Shown: positions 24,631-39,620, counted from the stretch's first letter. The stretch is DNA of 64,000 bases from Scylla paramamosain (GCF_035594125.1 NC_087173.1:321001-385000); one strand, 5' to 3'. The notes: generated from the sequence alone by a model not told the origin. Numbers and translations are program-made.

Positions 24631-24866
24631 CAGGGGGTGATGGTTACTATGAAGACAACAGAAAAAGAATGAATGAAAAAATAGAGTGAGGAAAGAGTGA
24701 GGGAAGGTGAGAGGAACATCAAGGTGTAGAGACAAAGGGTGAGGGAAGGCACGGGAGATCAGGAAGACTGATGCAAATGAAAAACAGGAAAGGAAAAGTA
24801 AAAAGAGGGAGGTAAGACTCTTGTTTAAGTCATGCTGATACAGTTTGGTCTGGCTGGACAAAGCCT
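23781..24866. repeat. Non-coding with long GA microsatellites
   Basis: GA tracts are at 24243-24334 and 24553-24629. Imperfect purine-rich sequence (gagagagaagaggagag) lies between them. No supported gene. Confidence 0.8.
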
Positions 24867-24902
24867 GTGATAACTTGTACTGTACAGAAAATGAACGAGT
24901 CA

Positions 24903-27190
24903 GGCATGACTTTTCCTCCTTTATTTCAACTAGACGGCACCACTGCTATCACATCTATTTCTAAAGCTGAACTCTTCATCCAGACCTTTACTAAAAACTC
25001 TACCTTGGACGATTCTGGACTTGTTCCTCGCTCTCCTCCACCCTCTGACTACTTCATTCTACCTGTTAAAATTCTTCACAATGATGTTTTCCATGCCCTC
25101 ACTGGCCTAACCCTGGGAAGGCTTATGGACTTGATGGGGTCCCTCCTATTGTTCTCCAAAACTGTGCCTCTGTGCACAGTTTCACCTTACCTAGTCAAAC
25201 TCTTTTAGCTCTGTCTGTCAACATCTACTTTTCCTTCTTGTTGGAAGTTCGCCTATATTCAGCCTGTTCTTAAAAAGGGTGACTGTTCTAATCCCACAAA
25301 CTACCGTCCTATTGCTTTAATTTCCTGCCTATCTAAGATTTTTTAATCTATCCTCAACAGGAAGATTCTTAAACATCTATCACTTCACAACCTTCTTTCT
25401 GATCACCAGTATGGATTCCGTCAAAGCCACTCTACTGGTGATCTTTTAGCTTTCCTTACTGAGTGGTGGTCATCCTCTTTTAGAGATTTTGGTAAAACTT
25501 TTGCTGTTGCCTTGGAGATATCAAAAGCTTTTGACAGAGTCTGGCACAAACCCTTGATTTCCAAACTACTGTCCTACAGCTTCTATCCTTCTCTCTGCAA
25601 TTTAATATCAATAAATGCAAAGTACTTAGCGTAGGTAGAGGAAAGCCACACTGTAGGTACACATTAAACAACCAAACTCTGGTAGATACAGGGTATGAGA
25701 AAGATTTAGGAGTTGTAGTTAGCTCTGAACTCCATCTAGGAAAACAATGCATAGAAACCAGAAACAGGCCAAATAGGGTACTAGGATTCATTTTTAGGAG
25801 TGTTAAAAGTAGAAGGCCAGAAGTAATATTAAAGTTATACTTGGCGCTGGTCAGACCTCATCTAGACTACGCTATGCAGTTCTGATCCCCACATTACAGG
25901 AAAGATATAGGTCTATTAGAATCAGTGCAGAGGAGAATGACTAAAAGAATACAGGGGATGAGGAGTATTCCTTACTAGGCGAGATTGAAGTTGTTAAATT
26001 TGCATTCTTTAAAGAAATGTAGGTTAAGAGGGGACCTGATAGAAGTCTTTAAGTGGTATAAGAGTTATAACAAGGGGGATGTAAGCAAAATTCTTTAGAT
26101 CAGCAACAAGGGGAGAACAAGAAATAACAGGTTCAAGCTTGAAAAATTTAGGTTTAGGAAGGAGACAGGAAAAAATTGGTTCTCAAATAGAGTGATAGAT
26201 GAGTGGAATGTACTCAGTAATCATATTGTTAGTGCTAGGACATCAGAGAGCATTAAGACAGGATTAGACAGGTATCTGGATGGGGATAATAGATGAAAAT
26301 AGGTAGGTATATTTCATACAGGGATTGCCATGTGTAAGCCTGGTCGCTTCTTGCAACTTCCCTTATTTCTTATGTTCTTATGTTCTCTGTAACTTCATCA
26401 TCACCTGTTATTGTTCAGTGCCTTGAAAATTCAATTCCTCCATCTATCAACTCGACACAACCTTCCAGACAACTATCCCCTCTTCTTCAATGACACTCAA
26501 CAGTCCCCCTCTTCTACACTGAACATCCTCGGTCTGTCTTTTACTTATAATCTGAACTGGAAACTTCACATCTCATCTCTAGCTAAAACAGCTTGAATGA
26601 AGTTAGTTGTTCTGAGATGTTTCTGCCAGTTTTTCTCACCCCCTCCAGCTGCTAATTGTACAAGGGCCTTATCCGTCCATGTATGGAGTATGCTTCACAT
26701 GTCTGGGGGGGTTCCACTCATACCGCTCTTCTAGATAGGATGGAATCAAAAACTTTTCTTCTCATCAACTCCTCTCCTCTAACTGACTGTCTTTAGCCTT
26801 TCTCTCATCACCACAATGTTGCATCTCTAGCTGTCTTCCACCGCTATTTTCATGCTAACTGCTCTTCTGATTTTGGTAACTGCATGCCTCCCTCCTCCCA
26901 TGGCCTCACTGCACAAGACTTTCTTTCTCTCACCCCTATTCTGTCCACTTCTCTAATGCAAGAGTTAACCAGTATTCTCAATCATTCATCTCTTTCTCTG
27001 GTAAACTCTGGAACACCCTGCCTACTTCTGTATTTCCACCTTCCTATGACTTGAATTTCTTCAAGAGGAAGGTTTCAAGACACTTATCCTTCAAATTTTT
27101 ACTACTGCTTTTAGACCCTTTTCTGGGACTGGGATCTCAGTTTTTTTTTTTTTTTCTTGCCCTTGGGCAGTGTCCCTCCTACATTAGAAA
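24903..27190 (+). mobile_element. Decayed Jockey-like LINE, same family as 52.0-55.3 kb
   Basis: Frames match the intact copy [23 protein letters not shown] (~24925), [27 protein letters not shown] (~25410), then after a gap [20 protein letters not shown] (26430-26490) and a C-terminal SFSGKLWN-like region near 27000. It is interrupted at 25597-26385 by another LINE, and the RT core (catalytic YADD block) is missing after the interruption. Ends with a T-rich tail region near 27140. Confidence 0.8.
25597..26385 (+). mobile_element. 5'-truncated CR1-like LINE nested in the Jockey-like LINE
   Basis: This block matches the 3' part of the LINE at 18955-22465 (compare 21690-22465), from tttaatatcaataaatgcaa to the TTCTTATG tail. 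It is flanked by ttctctctgcaa on the left and ttctctgtaac on the right, an imperfect target duplication that matches the host LINE sequence. It encodes only a decayed RT C-terminus. Confidence 0.75.
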
Positions 27191-27219
27191 AAAAAACAAT
27201 ATGATATAGAACTAAATTA

Positions 27220-29114
<1,895 letters not shown>

Positions 29115-29194
29115 GTATCAAATTCTTAAGAAATTTGTAGTTAATATCCATAATGTATCAAATTCTTAAGAAATTTCTAGTTAATATCCATATT
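29115..29194. repeat. 40-bp tandem duplication
   Basis: Two copies of a 40-bp unit starting gtatcaaattcttaagaaat, at 29115 and 29155, with few differences. Each contains a near-palindrome around TTCTTAAGAA. Confidence 0.85.
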
Positions 29195-29870
29195 GTGTAC
29201 ACTTGATGATAGTAGTACAGCACATAGATCCTTCATTATATCAAACTAATCTGGAAAGTCTGGGTTGATAAAAAAAAAAAAAAGATACATCTAATGACTT
29301 GTTGGCATATGACCCTTTTTTTTGTATATGCCAAATTTTCTCTGTACATCAGAAAAAAAGTTTGTATACTTGTGTATGTGTACTACTGTATATGCAGTTA
29401 AGACAATACAGTACATACATATCAAATTATGACTTTAGATACAAATGGTAGACATTGCAATGCTGCTGCTCTCACTACACATTACTGTTTACAGTTGCCA
29501 GCTGATCACACGCCTGAATGCCTGCTGGCCAACTGAACCATGCACCACATATTAATAAAGTGTATTCAGTATACACTGAGCAACAATTCAAAAGGTCGAC
29601 TGACTGGCAGCCAGGCAGGAGTATATTGTTTCCTCCAGATGGTCAGCATGTAAACAAAAGGCACACTGAGAGCAGTGGGCAAGTGGTATACATAAACTTT
29701 TTATGACAAACTGAAAAGTTCGCTGTATGCAGAAAAGAGCAGATATCAGAAGAAACCAGTGTTTGAAAGAGCAAATTTGATATATTGAGGTTATATCCTG
29801 AATCAACAGCAATGTTTTAATTACAGCAGTAAAATGCTGTAAACTTTCCAATATCCATCCTAGTTATTAT
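29195..29870. other. Non-coding unique sequence
   Basis: Nothing recognised on either strand. Confidence 0.4.
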
Positions 29871-30062
29871 CCAAAGGCCCATCCGGAGACTGCAACATCT
29901 GGATAGGGATATAAATGACTGTAAAACATCCGGATAATGACTTACTGTCTGAATAGTGACCCTTACCCTCCAGATAGCAACTCTTACTGTCACGATAGCC
30001 AATCAGACACTTGTTTGGATAATGACGAGTCTGGATACCGACAGTCTGGATATTGGAGCGAT
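29871..30062. repeat. Degenerate GGATA-motif repeat
   Basis: About nine loosely spaced copies of a TC(C/T)GGATANNGAC-like motif, for example catccggataatgac, gtttggataatgac, gtctggataccgac and gtctggatattgg. Spacing is irregular at 15-30 bp. No ORF. Confidence 0.55.
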
Positions 30063-30837
30063 GGAAATGCGACTATTCAGTACTCGTGACATTTTTTACA
30101 TTTAATAACAATTTAAGTAAATAAATACTAAAATCATAATTGACTCAGTAGAACATATATTTACTAGGGCACTTTGAGGACTTTTTTTTATGAATATTAA
30201 ATATTCTTTTCTATATGAACAGATCTTGAGTATATCACACATCTACCTGATTATGTACAAAAATATTTAATTACGTCGGTGGGAAATCACTTCACCTGAA
30301 CCAAAGTATATGAAAATAAGTTAACTGCTTCCAGTATCTGAAACATTCTTGGGAAAATAAGCAAGGTATTATTTAAACTGTATGTGTTTATGAGAGAAAC
30401 ACAGAAGGAATGCAAGGACTGATATGTGTAAGGAATCTGATAACCAAGCTGAAAAAAAAAAAATAATAATAATAATAAAAAAAAAAGAAAAAAAAAAAAC
30501 ATCCTTTTAGTTAAAGCACAGCATCAGTAATAATAAACATGGGAACTTGAATCCTGTCCTACTGCCCATGGAAAAATTATAAAGGTGAGACAATTCATAG
30601 GAGAAAGATTTTATTTAACACAATGTATCCAACAGCACATTGGGTTAGGGCATGGACAACCTACATTTTCCTCATATTCTCATGTAAAAGATGAACTAGA
30701 TAAGAGGCCTCAAAATAAAAATGAGGTAAAGGGAGAAATTACCTGAGCACATTTTTAAAACTAAACATACATTAGACAAACTTGCAAAAAATATTTCCAC
30801 AAAACTACACTATACAATTAAATCAATTACTTGACAC
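30063..30837. other. Non-coding, A/T-rich
   Basis: Poly-A/AAT-rich near 30450-30500. No gene seen. Confidence 0.4.
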
Positions 30838-31505
<668 letters not shown>

Positions 31506-32080
31506 GAGAAGTTTTATCCACTTGTGTATCACAATTCTAGTTTCCTCCCCTCTAGTGGCTGACAGCATCTGCAATAGTTAAGATAATGAAAACATGATAC
31601 AAAAGTTTCATTGTTGTCTTCAGTCTTGAACGCACAATACAAGTACTTCATATAAACAGTAAGGTATATACTACAGGGCAAATTGTTTATTTCTACTGAA
31701 GTCAGTGGTAATAAATAAATTAAATAAATGATGGCCCACTAAGTTTCCAAATAGGGATGACCAGCCCCTTTTTTCCAGGCACAAGCACATTAAAGCAATC
31801 TAACCGTCATAACACACTCATAGCATCTCTAATAAAATTAGTAATCAAACAAATTAATTATTTGTGAGGTAAAATGAAATGGTAAATAAGACACTGTAAT
31901 ACATGTGACTTCCTGGAAGCTTATTTTTCACTTAACAAAAACCCAATATAAGTGTTCCAAGATTTCTTAAAAGAAAATAATGATGATTAATCTCCATAAT
32001 GATAAAGCAATGTTTTCATAAGTAATAAACATTACCTGGTGGGATTTAGCTCCTCCAGTCTACATCAGCAATACCATTAA
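31506..32080. other. Non-coding, downstream of the zinc-finger gene
   Basis: A/T-rich with no gene. It would hold the 3' untranslated region of the minus-strand gene. No poly-A signal was chosen because several AATAAA-like motifs exist. Confidence 0.4.
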
Positions 32081-32180
32081 TCAGGGACAGGACCTTCGGA
32101 TGGACTTCAGAGTGCCTTTTGCAATGTTTTTTTTTACTTCTATCTTGCTCCCCCATTTGGGATTGATACCAGCAAAACAT
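32081..32180 (-). CDS. Last coding exon of the minus-strand zinc-finger gene (predicted)
   Basis: On the minus strand an acceptor (catcactacag, intron side 32181 upward) is followed by an exon whose first base completes the AG|A Arg codon from exon 32381-32549. It then reads [18 protein letters not shown] and continues to TGA at 32081. Joined, the two exons give ...[17 protein letters not shown] recognise this as resembling the C-terminus of a widespread family of unnamed C2H2 zinc-finger proteins in fish and invertebrates (EF(I/L)QR-x-INP-x-G pattern); that is from memory, not a search. Phase and splice sites both fit. Confidence 0.6.
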
Positions 32181-32247
32181 CTGTAGTGATGGAAGGTAAT
32201 GTACTATGGAGGTACACTGGAGGTGTTCTGGACAGATTTATCTATAT

Positions 32248-32376
<129 letters not shown>

Positions 32377-32380
32377 TTAC

Positions 32381-32549
32381 CTTTGAATGAACTCGAGTGT
32401 TGATGCAGAATCCATGGGGTACCTTATATTAAAGTTGTAATAGGAGGCCAACAGCATAGCTAGGCCAGTGGTAAATGTGGCAATATGCTCAGTGACAACA
32501 ACACCATCAATTGACAGCATATATCTTGTTGTAGTAAACCTTGATTCTC
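32381..32549 (-). CDS. Penultimate coding exon of the zinc-finger gene (predicted)
   Basis: Minus-strand exon of 169 nt between a strong acceptor (tttaatactttcag) and the donor AAAG|GTAATT. It enters in phase 1 and leaves in phase 2. It reads [20 protein letters not shown], then [22 protein letters not shown]. The latter segment resembles the conserved C-terminal block of unnamed zinc-finger proteins mentioned for 32081-32180. Open frame, phase continuity with the last exon and good splice sites support a real gene or a recent pseudogene. The preceding exon is not resolved. Confidence 0.6.
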
Positions 32550-32558
32550 CTGAAAGTA

Positions 32559-32951
32559 TTAAAAATAAATAAATAAATAAAAATAACATAGCCACCTGGT
32601 CAGGATTTCATGACTTGTCTCTAGCATCTTCACCCCTTCCTCACCAATCAATGCTTGTGGCAGAACTGCAGTAGATATTTTACCTCCTCTTCCTAAAGCT
32701 TTTTCCACAAAAGACCAGGTAATAATAATGATAACATAATTTTTATGGACCACAAGATACTTCTCTCTCATAATTTTTATAACAAATACCCACACATCCC
32801 CTTCCTGTTTATTAAGCACAAAGGAACCAATTAATAACTTTATCAAAGGTAAAATGATAAGAAAATTACAATTATTTACACTGCTCCTGGTTGTAATATT
32901 ACACCTCCTTTGGTTACATATGTATATAAATGATAAGCTAGTCCCTTCCAA
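32559..32951 (-). other. Open minus-strand frame between zinc-finger and C-terminal exons
   Basis: A 130-codon open frame. Its late part (GRGGKISTAVLPQALIGEEG, then ETSHEILTRW) looks protein-like; the rest is A/T-biased. A possible donor (ACCAG|GTGGCT) would be phase 2, which does not match the phase-1 entry at 32549. So either another donor is used or the gene is internally deleted here. Related proteins are expected to have a longer middle region. Confidence 0.25.
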
Positions 32952-32987
32952 GTCATAAATGTCATTTCTTGTTGTACTGGATACCTC

Positions 32988-33480
32988 CTAACTTGGTGAC
33001 AAGTCATCACAGAGGTCTGAATTTGATGAGTAGACCATTTCAGATGGCAAGTCCTTAACTGTTTGATATGTGTGATGCCTACTTAAGTGTGATTTAAATG
33101 TGGTTGTCTTTGAGAACATTTTGGAGCACTGATTAAAGGGGCACTGAATCCTGGTGCCATCATCAATGTGCTGTCTCAAATGCTTTAATAAATCCTTCAT
33201 TTTTATCATAAACTTGTTGGCACAAAAGAGTTTTACACTGTAATTTCAAATGGAGACTTAAGATCAACAATTTTTCTTCACTTTTTGACCTACGTTCTTG
33301 ATGGTCTTGGTATATATGAGCCTTTAGCCCTGCATATGATGAAAGTGTCCATTTGGAATCCCTTAATGGGCATTTGATAACTCTTCTGTATTGATTTAAA
33401 TGCAACAGGCAATAATTTACACAATTTTTCACTGACCTTGATACATGATTACAGAGAGGACATGAAGACTCTGAATCCAT
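32988..33480 (-). CDS. C2H2 zinc-finger protein, N-terminal exons (predicted)
   Basis: Probable nucleic-acid-binding zinc-finger protein. ATG at 33480 follows an acceptor (gattttttag, exon from 33496). The frame reads MDSESSCPLCNHVSRSVKNC, then a degenerate finger with SYAGLKAHIYQDH, to an AG|GTCAAA donor after 33290. A 52-nt intron (33289-33238) ending ttacag restores the frame to LLKHLRQHIDDGTRIQCPF, then a canonical finger C-x4-C-x12-H-x3-H in IQCPFNQCSKMFSKTTTFKS-H. An acidic tail ends DDLSPS at TAG 32988. Without the small intron the frame is broken. Family resemblance is to unnamed multi-finger proteins of fish and invertebrates. It lies only in the A-specific segment. Confidence 0.6.
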
Positions 33481-33496
33481 GACACAAAAGTAATTA

Positions 33497-34426
33497 CTAA
33501 AAAATCATTAGTACTTAACTGTGCTTGCCCTTCAGGTATTCAGAGATTATTACAACACTTAAGAAACATACTTTTTTTCTAAAAGTGGTAGTGGACTCAT
33601 GGAACAAACTCCACTACATTTTCACTCATTCATCAGTCTTCCACTCATCTGTGCCCACCAGCCGGATGTAACAGATTACCACTTAACCTAGGTAATCAAC
33701 CTAACAAACTAATGAAACTAACCATCATAACCAAACCAAACCAAATTAGACTGACCTAACTAACCTAACCAAGCCAAACCAGCATAATTTAACATAGGTA
33801 TATAATCAAACTAACCAAACTAAGAGTGCAGATGAGTTTAGTTAATTATTTAATTTACCAATGACTTCCTGCATAAACATAATTTATATTAGGTAGGTAA
33901 AAAAAATGTATACATCATGCACAAATAAACACACTTAATAATGACATGGCTTACAAGCTGAGATTAACCAACCATTGAATTGTCACTTACATGCGAGAGA
34001 GGAGACCAGGAATGTTGTTGGATGCAAGGCCTTTAGGCCTTAGGACCTTAGGAGGTAGGTAGGTAGAATACTGGCTAGCTGTGCCCTTGGTGATGTTTTT
34101 GTTGAGGCTGTATAGTTCAGTCTTAACAACAGCGTCAACTTAGCCTCTAGTGTCCCAGAAGTGCAGTAAGCTGACAGTATCAAGCTTGATGAAAGTACAG
34201 GCCTGGGTCTCACTCAGTGCAGGATAAAAAAGGTGTAGCTACTGGTCTCGTACTGGCATTTGGCAGGCACCTCGTATTCATAAACAGAAAAATTGGTGGT
34301 TCAACAGTTGGAAATCTCGATGTGCATGTAACTACTCCTATGCTTTTATTATTCTTCTCATCATACTTCCTCAAAATTTCATACTACTAAATATTTCAAC
34401 TGAGATAACAAAATATATTTCTTACC
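33497..34426 (-). other. Putative 5' intron(s) of the zinc-finger gene
   Basis: Non-coding. Minus-strand donor-like motifs are GCAT|GTAAGTGAC near 33990 and GCAAG|GTAAGAA at ~34426, suggesting upstream non-coding exons. A degenerate CCTAA/AACC-rich tract lies at 33670-33790. Confidence 0.3.
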
Positions 34427-34603
34427 TTGCATGTCTCCCCAGAGTAGAATATTCCATCTTCTGGTTACTGAAGTTACTAGGTCGAAGTAACCTTGCGTCA
34501 CCGAAATATTATATAGAACGTTTGAGCTTTTCATTTCATTATGAATAATTTTCATCATCACCTTAAGTGAAAATATTTGTATACGATAAATGCACATCGA
34601 CAT
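34427..34603 (-). other. Possible upstream exon of the zinc-finger gene
   Basis: A minus-strand open frame ends at GACATGCAAG followed by GTAAGAA, a strong donor. The peptide (..RRWNILLWGDMQG) has no recognised domain. It is best read as a 5' untranslated or alternative first exon. The start is not determinable. Confidence 0.25.
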
Positions 34604-35136
34604 ACAAAGGCGCTACATGACAAGTTTTCAGTAACAGTGCCACGTGTCGCAATAAACAATGCACATGACAAATAATATAGAAAAAAAAAAAAAAACATTT
34701 AAAGTATGTTTTTAAGGCTATTGGTATAACAGCAATGAATAAGTATTACATTCCAAGTATTTAATGAAGAATAATATTGAAGACAACCGCTTAGCAACGA
34801 AGAAAAAATGCAACATTTACAGACACCCTGTTGCTTCGATTTACAGTGTTTATCTGTATTTAATTCTATCTCGATAAAATATTATTTAGATAATATGGAG
34901 GCTTATGGTGTCTCGGCACACACTCAACATTGCCTGTTAAATGTTAACAAGGACTGAGCCAAGAAATTCAAGACATCACAACCAAATTGCATGTCACATA
35001 CAACAGTCGGATTTGTAAACTTTGGTTACAGCTATTTCCTGTCAGTATTTATGGGAAAAATACTGTAAAAACAACAATTATTTTGTACAGTGTAGTAAGA
35101 AAGTTCCCTTAAAGACACCTAACGAGTAAGACTTTT

Positions 35137-35137
<1 letters not shown>
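34604..35137. other. Non-coding, possible divergent promoter region
   Basis: No gene seen. It lies between the minus-strand zinc-finger gene and a plus-strand candidate exon at 35.3 kb. No clear TATA box picked. Confidence 0.3.

Positions 35138-35205
<68 letters not shown>
35138..35205. repeat. (CA)n microsatellite
   Basis: About 33 CA units. Confidence 0.95.
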
Positions 35206-35206
<1 letters not shown>

Positions 35207-35332
35207 TGGCAGCAGCAGGAGCACAAGCAACAGCAGTCCGTACTTTGTTTCGTTATTGGTGAAGAAACACTATTTCTTCTCTTTGTTTTTAGGTTTTAAC
35301 ACGGTCCTCTGATTTTGTGTTTGTGTTGTCGG

Positions 35333-35424
35333 ATGCAGCAGCGACGGGACGTTTTTCTTTCCTCGCAGCCAGATGATGTAGACTGGCTTTTTCCTGCTCC
35401 TCCTGACACACTCACAATTTACCG
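35333..35424 (+). CDS. Candidate coding exon (copy A)
   Basis: ATG at 35333 opens MQQRRDVFLSSQPDDVDWLF and then PAPPDTLTIYR, up to a strong donor ACCG|GTGAGTGACG at 35425. A plausible acceptor (gtcggatgcag) also sits inside, just before CAGCGACGG. In copy B (~62610-62706) there are two single-base insertions and the donor GT is TT, so only A could be coding. No family recognised. Confidence 0.3.
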
Positions 35425-35879
35425 GTGAGTGACGGGGATGGAGCAGTTTTTGTAGTGCAGTGTACGTCCTTCCTTTTTTAGGTTTACATTTAAGTGAAGC
35501 CTGTCATGCTTGCCTATGTTATTCCATGTGCATGTAAGGTAAGGCTGCTTGACAAAGTGTCTGACTCACTGCAGACACTTGCTTTATGCTGTACTGTAAT
35601 AAACAAGTAATTTCTCAATGTAAAGGAAACAGTGAGTCACAAAATTGCCTCTCAATATGATTTGGTAATGAAAAGTAGAATACATGTATGAAGTATGTAT
35701 GTATGAATGTATGAAGTAAATAGATAATAAATAAGTGAATAAATAAATAAATAAATAAATGGATGAATTAATGCATACCCTAGAGAACATTTCATACCTA
35801 CTGAGCTTACCATAGCAAATACACTGATATGCTACAAAAAATGCACACAAGTATATGAAGATGGAAAAAAAATGGGGGA
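35425..35879. other. Non-coding
   Basis: GTATGAAT / AATA tetranucleotide repeats near 35690-35760. Conserved in copy B (62707-63140), minus one repeat block. Confidence 0.4.
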
Positions 35880-35889
35880 AGTTTGTCTT

Positions 35890-36170
35890 GTTATGTTATT
35901 TCTTTGGTTACTGCTCTTCTGAATTTGCCATCAGCATGCGTCTCTCCTTCCCCACGCTGACGCTACGCAAGACTTTCACTTTTATTAGGTTCCCTTTCAG
36001 TAGTCCAGGAGTCAAGCATTTTCTTCATTCTTTCATCCCCTTCATTAGTAAACTTTGGAATTCTCTGTCTATTTCTGTTTTTTTTTCCCCTTCCTGTGAC
36101 TAGTTGTTTTAAGAGTATTGAGGCACTTCCAGAAACATATTTAGATTTTTTATTATTGACTTTCTTTTTA
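35890..36170 (+). mobile_element. Jockey-like LINE 3' fragment
   Basis: Decayed match to the C-terminal end of the 52.1-kb LINE ORF: a LLF-x-MRLSFPT start and a FIPFISKLWNSLSISVF segment, equivalent to [17 protein letters not shown] of the intact copy. Shared with copy B (63160-63410), so it predates the duplication. Confidence 0.65.
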
Positions 36171-36517
36171 TCTTTTCTCTTTTTTTGTCTGTGTGTATGG
36201 AAGTGACAACTGAAAAGATATTTTTTTGTTCGTCTGTTTGCCATTCGCCAAGAAGATATGAGAGTGTGAGTATAAGTAGTGGCTATATGCAAATGTTAGA
36301 CTACCATTTTATACTGACTCTAAATTAAACATGCATTGCATTGTTTAATGCAGTGTTTCAAGTTGAGCCGTCCAATATCTTTTGCATCTAATTGATTTTT
36401 GTGTTCGGCTATTTGAATTTTTATTTCCAAATGCAGTTCCATGTTTTTAAGAAGCATAAAGGGTTGGAGAAAAATAAAAGCTTTCCTGAGATGTAATAGG
36501 TGTTAATGTTAATAACA
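36171..36517. other. Non-coding
   Basis: Nothing recognised. Conserved with 63411-63770. Confidence 0.4.
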
Positions 36518-36543
36518 GTAGTAGTAGTAGTAGTAGTAGTAGC

Positions 36544-36589
<46 letters not shown>

Positions 36590-36590
36590 A

Positions 36591-36637
<47 letters not shown>

Positions 36638-36674
36638 CTAGTAGTAGTAGTAGTAGTAGTAGTAGCAGTAGTAA
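36518..36674. repeat. (AGT)n microsatellite
   Basis: About 52 AGT units with a few AGC/AAT variants. Copy B (63774-63850) is shorter and changes to (GTT)n. Confidence 0.95.
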
Positions 36675-38036
<1,362 letters not shown>

Positions 38037-38114
38037 GAGGAATACAAAGGAATGCAACGGAAGACCAAACCTTGAGGTATTGACGAGGCTGTTTGGATAA
38101 TTATTGTACATTAA

Positions 38115-38235
38115 CTATTTGTGGGAGATACAGGATAGTACAGAAGGTTCCTCCCCACCAATCCCTCCAGCAGAAGCTGACAAGATACAGGAATTGATAC
38201 CACGTGGTATAGAAAAACCACATAGAACTTGAGAG
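38115..38235 (-). mobile_element. LINE 3'-end fragment, inverted
   Basis: On the minus strand it reads ttctataccacgtggtatc, then ctggagggat and accttctgtactatcctg, closely resembling the LINE 3' region at about 3340-3460 and 42940-43050. The translated stretch WFFYTTWYQFLYL versus FYFYTTWYHFLSQ shows the same relation. Confidence 0.6.
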
Positions 38236-39126
38236 AATAGTGAGGGAAAGAGTTGTGGTCTGTCTACTTTTGTTTGTGAGGGAGAGTGTAAATGCATGAT
38301 AGTTGTGTGATGTGGTGTGTGCGTAGCGCAGGTGAAGGCACAGTTTGGTTGTTGAGGGGTGGTGCAGCATCCTTGCGTTGCGCTTTCCAGGGAGGCGGCA
38401 GTCAATCAAGCCACAGCTTCGGTCACTGGGTTTGTGTGCCTTCCCTTTAGAGGCTGCATACACAGGTTATCCCCAGCAACTTTGACCTCTAGTACTTAAA
38501 ATCACAAAGTTGATCAATAACAGGAGAATGCGGACGAAGAAAATAAGGATTACATGTGATTACAATGGATAACCAAAACAGAAACACTCCCACAGGTCTT
38601 TACATAACGCTTTGGAATTAATTTAGATTAACTACCATTTAGTAAAGTAAGCTAAAGCAGTGTATGACTTCTGCCAAACTGACACGCCCTTGTGCTTGTG
38701 CTGGCGTGGGAAAACCATCGTGCAGTGTGGGGAAAACTGACTGCATTTTGATTGGAAAGAATGAAGTGAGATTTTATCATTATTCCTAAGAAAAAAAAAA
38801 AAAAAAAGGAGGATCAGGAGGAGGAGGATGTGGTGGTGGTGGTGGTGGTAGAGTTCGTAATTTCTCTGTTCCTCCTCCTTAGGGTGAATTGTAGATTTTT
38901 TCACTCTTCTCAAAATTGCACAAGTTTTCCTTTCTTATTGCACAAAATAAAATAAAAAAATCAATATTTCCGAAAAGACGGTATTCAAATTTAAGAGAAA
39001 GAAAGCTTTTTCACTTGTCTTATTCATTGTGACGTAACATTCTGAGGTAATTTGTGCGCCCACAGGCAGAGACAAAAGGGTGTTTGAAGTGGACGCTTTT
39101 GCTAATGCCGTTATTACTCTCTAGTG
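38236..39126. other. Non-coding unique sequence
   Basis: A/G-rich with (GGT)n near 38828-38850. No gene supported. No copy B counterpart is visible because the window ends first. Confidence 0.45.
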
Positions 39127-39612
39127 CAGTGGTTTTCATCACTTTTCAGGCCACGGGCCACTAACAAAAACAGAAAGAAAATTTGGACCCTTTCAATATT
39201 GTTTTAATACAACTAATCAACACTGCAGTTCGGTGGCCAGTGGCCACAGGCACGGTGGTCCACAGCACTTGACGACTCGTGTAGCCGCGCGGAAGCTGAC
39301 AGAAATGAACAGGATGGCTCGTCACCTTGACGCGTATAGTACGAGTATGTTCTCAGGCCCTAGTCCCGGATGGCGGCGTGAATCTTGAACATTCGTTGTA
39401 GATTAAACTTAGAAGTGACTCGAAGTATTACCTAACAGCTACAACTTAGACTGTCAATGGTTCTCTTAAATAGAAATGTAATAATAGTAGTTATATATTT
39501 TGATCAAAATTGTTCATCCTGAATTTTCCATTTAATTTTTATCAGCAAATACAGTAGGCATCCTGTGGACCACCCTAAAGAGTCACTGTGGACCACCAGT
39601 TGAGAACCATTT
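39127..39612. mobile_element. hAT-like MITE (486 bp)
   Basis: The left end CAGTGGTTTTCA (39127-39138) and right end TGAGAACCATTT (39601-39612) are imperfect terminal inverted repeats of the hAT CAGTGGTTCTCA type. Flanking 8-bp sequences ctctagtg (39119-39126) and ctccagtg (39613-39620) form a target duplication with one mismatch, the length typical of hAT. No transposase frame. The A/B equivalence boundary at 39567/39568 falls inside this element only because the window begins inside its sister copy. Confidence 0.75.
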
Positions 39613-39620
39613 CTCCAGTG

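Noticed and set aside
38101..38463. 120-codon minus-strand ORF
   Set aside because: Its C-terminal part is the translation of a LINE 3' fragment and the rest has no support.
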